A stretch of 64,000 nucleotides of DNA from Brachionus rotundiformis (taxonomy: Eukaryota; Rotifera; Eurotatoria; Ploima; Brachionidae), in contig JAESIW010000207.1 of the NCBI GenBank assembly GCA_016802295.1, positions 2,198,005 to 2,262,004 of the forward strand, written 5' to 3'. How positions within the stretch are numbered: position 1 is the first letter of the stretch; every line of letters begins with the position of its first letter. Below the pieces are notes generated by a model that was not told the origin of the DNA, ran no database searches, and was given only the letters and a program-made list of their open reading frames with translations. Positions 57,615 to 64,000 of this stretch are shown here, in pieces. The translations under genes and the position numbers were made by a program.

Positions 57615-59983
57615 TTTTTTTTGCTTTTAAAATAGTTAAATTGGTTTTTTCTTTTTTCCAAAATCTAAATTTTATTTTAATTTTTATTTCAAAATCGAAA
57701 GGTATTTAAATGCAAAATGGTTAACCAAAAACGTGGCTGAAATTTTTACACTGTTGCAATTAGTGTGCAAAAATGCTTTTTAAGCACATTTTATGGAAAA
57801 GAGTCTTTTTCATGTGTTGATATAGATCTACTAGCTTTATTATATTAAAAAATTATATAAAATTATTTTTTTTCTATTTAAATGGCTTAGCTTGCCATTT
57901 TCAATGAAACTATTTTCGCCTGGCTCTTTCTTTTTTTAATGATTATACAAGCATTGGCAAAGCCAATCTTAATTTTGCATAATTGCTTGATTTTTATCTT
58001 GAGCATAACTTTTGGCTCTCATGGTGGATGTTATGCCGAGACGGAAATCAACTCCTTTAGAATGCAGAAAAATAAAAAATTTTCATATTTTTTAATTCTA
58101 ATTAAAGTTTTATATTTTAATAATTTTTTTTCTAGGATCAAAATATTCATTACGTTTTTTTCTATTTTTTTTAATTTCAATTTTTATTCTTTAACAAAAA
58201 CAAAAAAGCAAATAAATAAATTTGTTTGAACTTAGAATATTTTCTAATTATAAGGTTTTATCATTCATTCTAAAAAGTTAGAGTTTTTAGATGATTTCGC
58301 TATTATGGTAAAAATGTTTTAAACCAAAATTTAAATAATGCTCTTTGAATTTATTATAAAATTTGAATATTATTTTATATTCATCTTTTTTTTCAAAATG
58401 ATACTATACTATTAATTTTGAATGTACTAAAAGTTTCTAATTATTTCTAACAAAAATTAAATTAATAAAAAAAATATTAAGGTACTATCATCTCTATAAG
58501 ATAAAATATCAAAGATTCAAAATCTTATGATCAACGGCTCAAAAGCACTCTATTTTTTAACTCCATGGTAACATAAATTTATCTCCAGCTTATTCTTCTG
58601 TCAATGATTAATTATGAAATTTGACTTTAAAAAAATACCAATCGACTGGTTATAAAAATGATTAAATTTTTGAATAAACTTTCAATTTAATTACTTATAT
58701 TTGTTTTTTTTAGTAAAGTTTTTTATATTATAATTGATTGACTTGACCACTATTTATTTTTAAAAGATCTGGACATTTTCTTTTAAAATCAGATTCAAAA
58801 AGAAAGAATTACAAGGAAACAATGAAGGATTTTTTTAATTAAATAAGGAAATAAAATTATTTTTTAGAGTTACCAAAAAGAGTTTCCTCTACATAGCTTT
58901 TTTGCTATAAGTAACAATATATATGGCCAAGAAATTTCAAAAATAAAATTTTAATTACCAGAGATGACATGTACCATTTTGGCACAAATTAGTTACGAAT
59001 AATGATCAAAAAAATTATCTTTTTGAGAATAATTTTTAAATATTCATTTAGGAAGTATAGAAATATAAATTTTTTCAATTTTTTTTTATTATCAAAGATT
59101 ATTAGGAAATAAAATTAGTTTAAATTTAAAGCTCATTTGCAAAATTTAACAACTTGAATAGAGTTTTTTTGATAATTACATCTATATATTATTTTATACA
59201 TTATTCTAAGAAATTAAGAGAGACAAAATCCAATTTTTACCATTGTCTGAACTCGAAAATCAGCATTAGCTGAAAAACCAGAATTATTATTACTTAAAAT
59301 TATTTTAAATCTAGATTTTATTAAGTAATTGTTTAAAGAAGAGAATATTTATTATTCATAAAGATAATTTGCTAAAATTTTTTAGAAAAAAAAATCAAAT
59401 TTAAATACTTGTTTATTTGAAAATATTTTAAATAATTATATTAAAATATTAAAACAATTGCCAAATAGTAGAAGATGGTTTTAAATGCTGGCAAATCGGT
59501 CTGTCGCACTTTTACTAATCTAATTGCTTTAAAATAAAAATCATTTAAATTCTATTGATATTTCCAAAAGACTAATTATGATTTTATGCTAATTGCTATT
59601 TAATTAACTTGAATTCCCAACAAATAGGTAGACTAGCTCATTATTGTTGCAAGAGATTAGCGATTTTTGATACAAACCGCTTGCTACACTACGCGCTACA
59701 CTCTACTGTTTATGTTTAACAAGTTTAAATTTTTATCTTTTAACCCAACTATCTATTGATCTATGTCAATTTGAAATATTAAAAATAAAAACAATATATA
59801 TATCATTTTAAATTAAATAAAAAGCGTTAAAACTCAAATCCAATTTGCTTAATTGATTTCTATCGAACCAATAAAATATTTTTATTAGGAAAAAATCCAA
59901 GTGGTTGATCAATTTCTACTATAATACTCAATTGTATAAAAACAGCCCCTCTTAGTAGAACTTTTTCTAAGAAAGTGAAAAAA
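57615..59983. other. long spacer between AHCY and the T-box gene
   Basis: About 2.4 kb between divergent genes. It holds both promoters. A hydrophobic frame at 57939-58229 (+) is A/T-driven and not accepted. From 59600 to 59980 composition is more balanced and contains a CTATAATACTC/TATAAAA run near 59916-59942, a plausible T-box core promoter region. Confidence 0.45.
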
Positions 59984-61426
59984 ATGGAACCACTTTACCA
60001 TGCCAACTATTCTTACGCGGACGACACATACCAGTATTGTTACAACAACTCGGTGCTTTCATATGGCAGCGATGGTACATACGACAACTCGCTGTACTCG
60101 TCATGCACCTACTACCAGCCAAGCTACCACGCGGAGCCAGTCTACGCAGAAAGTTTGCCACAAGAGCCCAGTCCGATCAAGTCCAGCACACCAAGTAACA
60201 AACATGAGCTAAAGAAAAAGCCAGACTCGCTGAGCCTACGGGCACAGCAGCTCAGCGCCATTGTTTCCAAAGAAATGTACAAAAACTCATTCAAACACGA
60301 GTACTACCGGTCGGACCCAAATATCCAAGTAAAGTTGGAGACAAGAAATTTATGGATGCAGTTCGCGTCCATTGGCACCGAAATGATCATAACCAAATGC
60401 GGTAGGCGCATGTTTCCCACCTTTAAAATAAGCATATCGGGTCTGGAAGCGCACGCCAAGTACATTTTACTGATGGACATTGTGCCAGCAGACGACAACC
60501 GCTACAAGTACAACAGCTCCGAATGGAACGTCACTGGCAAAGCTGAGCCACACACAGGCGGCAGGTTCTATGTTCACCCGGACTCGCCAGCCACTGGTGT
60601 TCAATGGATGAAGCAGAGTGTCATGTTTCACAAAATGAAACTAACCAACAACGCCATGGACCAAAGTGGACATGTAAATTTAAATTTTGCTTCTTATACA
60701 ATTAGATAATTGTTTGCCAAAGATAATTCTCAATTCGATGCACAAGTACCAGCCAAGGCTGCATGTAGTCAAGACAGATGACATAAAGAGTATGGAATTT
60801 AGTCAAGTGAACACATTCGTGTTCGAAGAAACAGTTTTTATAGCCGTCACAGCCTACCAAAATGAATTAGTAACAAAAAATTTAAAAACAATTATCAATT
60901 TTTTATTTTTATATTTTTATAAAAATAAATAGATAACACAGCTCAAAATAGACAATAATCCGTTTGCCAAGGGTTTCCGCGACAATGGCCATGGCAGAAA
61001 GTAAGATTATATAAATTTTTATTTCCACAGTCTGACCTTTGTTTGCCAAGAGAGCACAGGGTGCACATGAAACGAATGTTGTTAGATGATGGCAAAAAAG
61101 AAGACATCAGAATAAATCCAAATAAAAAACCAAAATTAAAAAATAAATATGAACAAATTGGACAAAATGTCGAGAGTGGTGAACATTTATTTAATGAAAA
61201 TTATTCCAACACAAATGAGGAATTTAACTATGTAGACTACCAGAATCAGTTGATAGACGCGTATTCCTATTACCAGTCGAATGGTCAAGAGTACGCCATC
61301 TGCGAAGATTATGCTCCTAATCAACTCGGCTTTCAACCCAACTTCCAAGATCAATACTACGCAAACCAGGATAATTACCAAGATGCTTTTTATCACTATC
61401 AAACTTTTCCTAACACTTTTTACTAA
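59984..61426 (+). CDS. T-box transcription factor, TBX2/3/4/5 group-like
   Basis: Exons 59984-60673, 60723-60869, 60933-61000 and 61051-61426; 426 residues. The T-box spans about residues 108-300. Conserved DNA-binding and core motifs include LWMQFASIGTEMIITKCGRR, AKYILLMDIVPADDNRYKYN, FYVHPDSPATGVQWM, KLTNNAMDQSGHIILNSMHK, FIAVTAYQNELITQLKIDNN and PFAKGFRDNGHGR. The ILLMDIVPADD and VTGKAEP blocks fit TBX4/5, while the end of the domain fits TBX2/3, so only the TBX2-family superclade is claimed. The N-terminus is Tyr/Ser-rich, the C-terminus Tyr/Gln/Asn-rich and probably the activation region. The last junction was placed at CCAAG/AGAG because it alone keeps frame. Confidence 0.92.
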
Positions 61427-63225
61427 GTGTTGTTGTCAATTTTTAAATTAATTATTTTTGTTTTATTAATATTTTTTAATTTATTTAAAATAAAATTTTA
61501 GAATTTAATTGGTAAAAAATGAATTCTATTAGATTTTGACATATGGTGGTTTTTTTTTGCTCAAAGTCTGATGAAGTTTAAATTACAGCCTCCAAGGACT
61601 AGTTTATAATTGATTTGGAATTCTTAATAATTTGCTATGGCATGTGTATCGATTATTGTTTGATGATTATTTTGATCTTGGGACTGATTAGCTTATTATT
61701 TGTAGGAAAATATTGACTAGCTAAATTGCCGCAATTATCCTGGGACATTACTTTAATCACGATTGATAGCATTTAGCTTTATTTGACTTCCATTTGAATA
61801 TAAAAAATGAAGATTTATTTTTTTGAAAATTTAATTAAGAGAATTATCTTTGCATACATTTTTTACTTTTATTAAATACTTTGGAAAATGTTTTTTAAAA
61901 TTGGATTAATTATATAACAAATTATAACTCATTAAAAGCTTTAATAATTTTGAATGTAATAAAAATCTATTCTCCTAGAAGTTTATTAATTAATTTTGCT
62001 GTTATATTCGGCCATACTAAGCACTTAACACACTTAACTCGAATTGGTGAAGAAAATGCAGACAAGTCCAAATTAACTGTGAAAATTAAGGCTCAACAAT
62101 TGAATAAATTTTTTTTAACCTTAATAATTGATAATTAAAAATTTAACATTAAAAAACATTTTTCTAAAATTTCCAAAATGATTTTGGATATAGTTTTAAA
62201 AAAATGCAAAATATAAAATTATTTTAATAATATAAATAAGATAATTCATTAGAATTGATTAAAGTTCGGAGCTACCGTCAAATCTAGAACTCTAGAAAGT
62301 GATAGTTCGATTTTTCTCAATTAATAATTTTAGACAGATAATAATAAAATTCAGGGAAAAATATTATTCAATATAAATAAAACAAATTAATTTCAAATTT
62401 TGTCTATTTTTTAATAAAAAAATCATGTATATAAGAGAACCACGCGATGAGATTCGATTTAAATGAAAGTTAATTTTTGATATTCCTTAAATATCATCTT
62501 ATCTTTAAAGATTTTATTTTTAATATTTAAAACAAAATTAAAATAAAATAACTAAATTAGTTAAATTACATTGGTTATTGGTTAAATAGACAAGAGGGTA
62601 TAAATAGGATGTCATTTTGTAAATTTTTTTTTTCAAAAAATGTTAGTCACCATAACTCTGCCAAAGCCGGTCCCAAGCCCGGTTGCGAAAAGAGGAGGGT
62701 GACACCTTAAGTCTTTCACAATAGTTTAGACTTCTAAAACCAACAATAACAAGTAGCTTTACTCTAACTAAGAAATGGTTTTTTATTAACATTCCATCAA
62801 TACAAACTTTTTAAGAAAACGAATTGCTAAAAATATGCTCAACAAAATAAAATAATAAAAAGACAAGATATTTTATTAAAAATTTTTATTTTTTAAAGGA
62901 CCACAAAATTAAAAAATTTAATCTTTTTTCTAAAAAATTGGACTGTCAGAAATACCGGTCATGTAAGCGCAGTAAGCTGTTTGCGAGATGAACCAGAACA
63001 TGTCCGCATCCAGCACTTTATTTTTTTCTTAAACAAAAAGAATATTCTATCTTTTTATACAAACTTATCTAAATAAAAACCTGACTAAAATTTAAATACC
63101 TAATTTATATTTTTAAACTTGAATTTTATTTTAAAAATAGAATATTTAAGATAATTTGATACAAAAATTTTCATATTCACTTCCATAAAGAAATATTCGT
63201 GTTAAAAGAATGACTTTTTTTAATA
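61427..63225. other. spacer between T-box and transporter genes
   Basis: About 1.8 kb with no supportable gene. It contains the reversed copy of the GC-rich interspersed repeat at 62645-62702, and a weakly balanced patch at 62940-63020 with no open frame. Confidence 0.5.
62645..62702 (-). repeat. interspersed GC-rich repeat, third copy
   Basis: GTCACCATAACTCTGCCAAA through GAGGAGGGTGAC: the reverse complement matches 27639-27693 over about 53 nt with almost no differences, although the two loci are 35 kb apart. The copy is bounded by GTCACC and GGTGAC. Confidence 0.85.
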
Positions 63226-64000
63226 ATGCATAATAATACTGAGCTAAATAGACTAGATAGAGATAATGACTCATGTCGTTTTTCTTCAACCAGAACAGGT
63301 AATCACATCAACATAATCACCAGACACCATCAAATTCTCTCAGATATTGAGACCAAAAAATTTAGCTGGATTCATATAAAAAATCTTTTTATAAACAGTG
63401 TGGGATTTTTTACAGTAAAATTAAACAAAAAATAAGTATACAAATATCTTAATAATATTTTTTTTTCTCAAACAAGAATGGCTATCAGATTTTTATCATG
63501 TAGAATGAAATTTTAATTTTTGACATTTATCTAATCTTTTAAAAAATAAAGAAATTTAATTCTTTTGATGATGGGATGTGTTTATTATAAAGAAAATAAT
63601 AACATGGTTCCGGTGCACATAGACACTTTAGTCAAAGCTTCAGCTCATATTGGTATTTTCTTTGGTCAGCTAGTATTTGGCTTTGCGTCAGACAGATTTG
63701 GCCGAAAAAGGCTATTCGGTCTTGAATTGATAATAATGATAATTGGAGGCCTAGGGTCGACTTTGTCCGGCTCGACTGCTTCAGGCATGAGTGTTTTTGC
63801 TCAGTTGTTTATTTGGCGCTTTATCCTGGGCATCGGAATAGGCGGGGACTATCCACTTTCTGCTACCATTACATCTGAAGGAGCCAAGACCAAGCATCGT
63901 GGGTTCTTTTTGGCAGCAGTATTTTTCTATATCTATTTATATTTATATTTATAATTAAAAAAAAAATTTAAATTAGATTTTTGCAATACATGGATTCGGC
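63226..64000 (+). CDS. PHO84-like phosphate transporter (MFS), 5' part
   Basis: Exons 63226-63414, 63477-63499, 63552-63918 and 63977 to the window end; the gene continues beyond. The major facilitator signature of phosphate:proton symporters is clear: FSWIHIKNLFINSVGFFT before helix 1, AHIGIFFGQLVFGFASDRFG and GRKRL after helix 2, then RFILGIGIGGDYPLSATITS. These match yeast PHO84 and plant PHT1 proteins, a group rarely reported in animals. The tiny 23-nt second exon encodes NGYQIFI; it was recovered because both its phases agree and it restores the INLILLMMGCVYY helix. In the family this site reads FFTDxYD; here both Asp are changed. Confidence 0.85.

Noticed and set aside
57939..58229. Hydrophobic 96-codon frame (+) next to AHCY
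   Set aside because: Second half is AT-only sequence read as Phe/Ile/Lys; no family and no sensible gene structure.
61950..62138. 62-codon frame (+) with a normal-looking middle part
   Set aside because: Isolated, no splice sites with matching phases, no motif; at best a decayed fragment.

Overview
This is an AT-rich (roughly three quarters A+T) nuclear window from an invertebrate animal. Genes are split by many very short introns (about 43-60 nt, GT-AG), with a few longer ones, and flanked by low-complexity AT-rich spacers. The gene set is metazoan: cilia proteins (CFAP61, CCDC96/CFAP184), T-box and homeobox factors, LOTUS/Tudor germ-line protein, Speedy/RINGO, coronin and neuronal calcium sensor. 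Composition, compact introns and the mobile-element style would suit a monogonont rotifer such as Brachionus, but this is inference. No rRNA or tRNA gene or CRISPR array was recognised.

Layout. 0-10.6 kb: a small unknown gene (+), then on the minus strand an UNC-93-like transporter, an NPAT-like LisH protein and a complete 13-exon CFAP61. 11.2-17.3 kb (+): a two-cistron unit of small membrane proteins (second is NDUFB1-like), followed closely by a TDRD5-like LOTUS/Tudor gene that holds a minus-strand calcium-sensor gene inside an intron. 18.2-22.4 kb: cysteine dioxygenase (-) and CCDC96 (+). 22.5-29.4 kb is an accessory region: two inverted CR1/L2-type LINE tails, copies of a GC-rich interspersed repeat, a SWIM-finger transposon fragment and a palindromic repeat, with a CD225/dispanin gene and a small homeobox gene among them. 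30.3-33.2 kb: a Speedy/RINGO gene broken by an N gap whose two sides repeat each other. 34.4-35.3 kb: a degraded inverted-repeat element. 35.4-40.8 kb: WDR74, FIBP (+), NTAQ1 (-), COQ2 (+). 41.5-45 kb: an aftiphilin-like gene (-) and two tandem calmodulin-like genes (+). 46.2-52.3 kb: coronin with a possible alternative N-terminal exon. 53.3-57.6 kb: AGPS (-) head-to-head with CKS1 (+), then AHCY (-). 60-61.4 kb: T-box gene (+). 63.2 kb to the end: 5' part of a PHO84-like phosphate transporter (+).

Functional themes: axoneme assembly (CFAP61, CCDC96), cell-cycle control (Speedy, CKS1, NPAT-like), sulfur/methyl metabolism (CDO1, AHCY), mitochondrial respiration (NDUFB1-like, COQ2), ether-lipid synthesis (AGPS) and ribosome biogenesis (WDR74). 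The genes are not one pathway. Exon structures below were built by hand from GT-AG sites, reading frame and remembered family similarity; no alignment was run.
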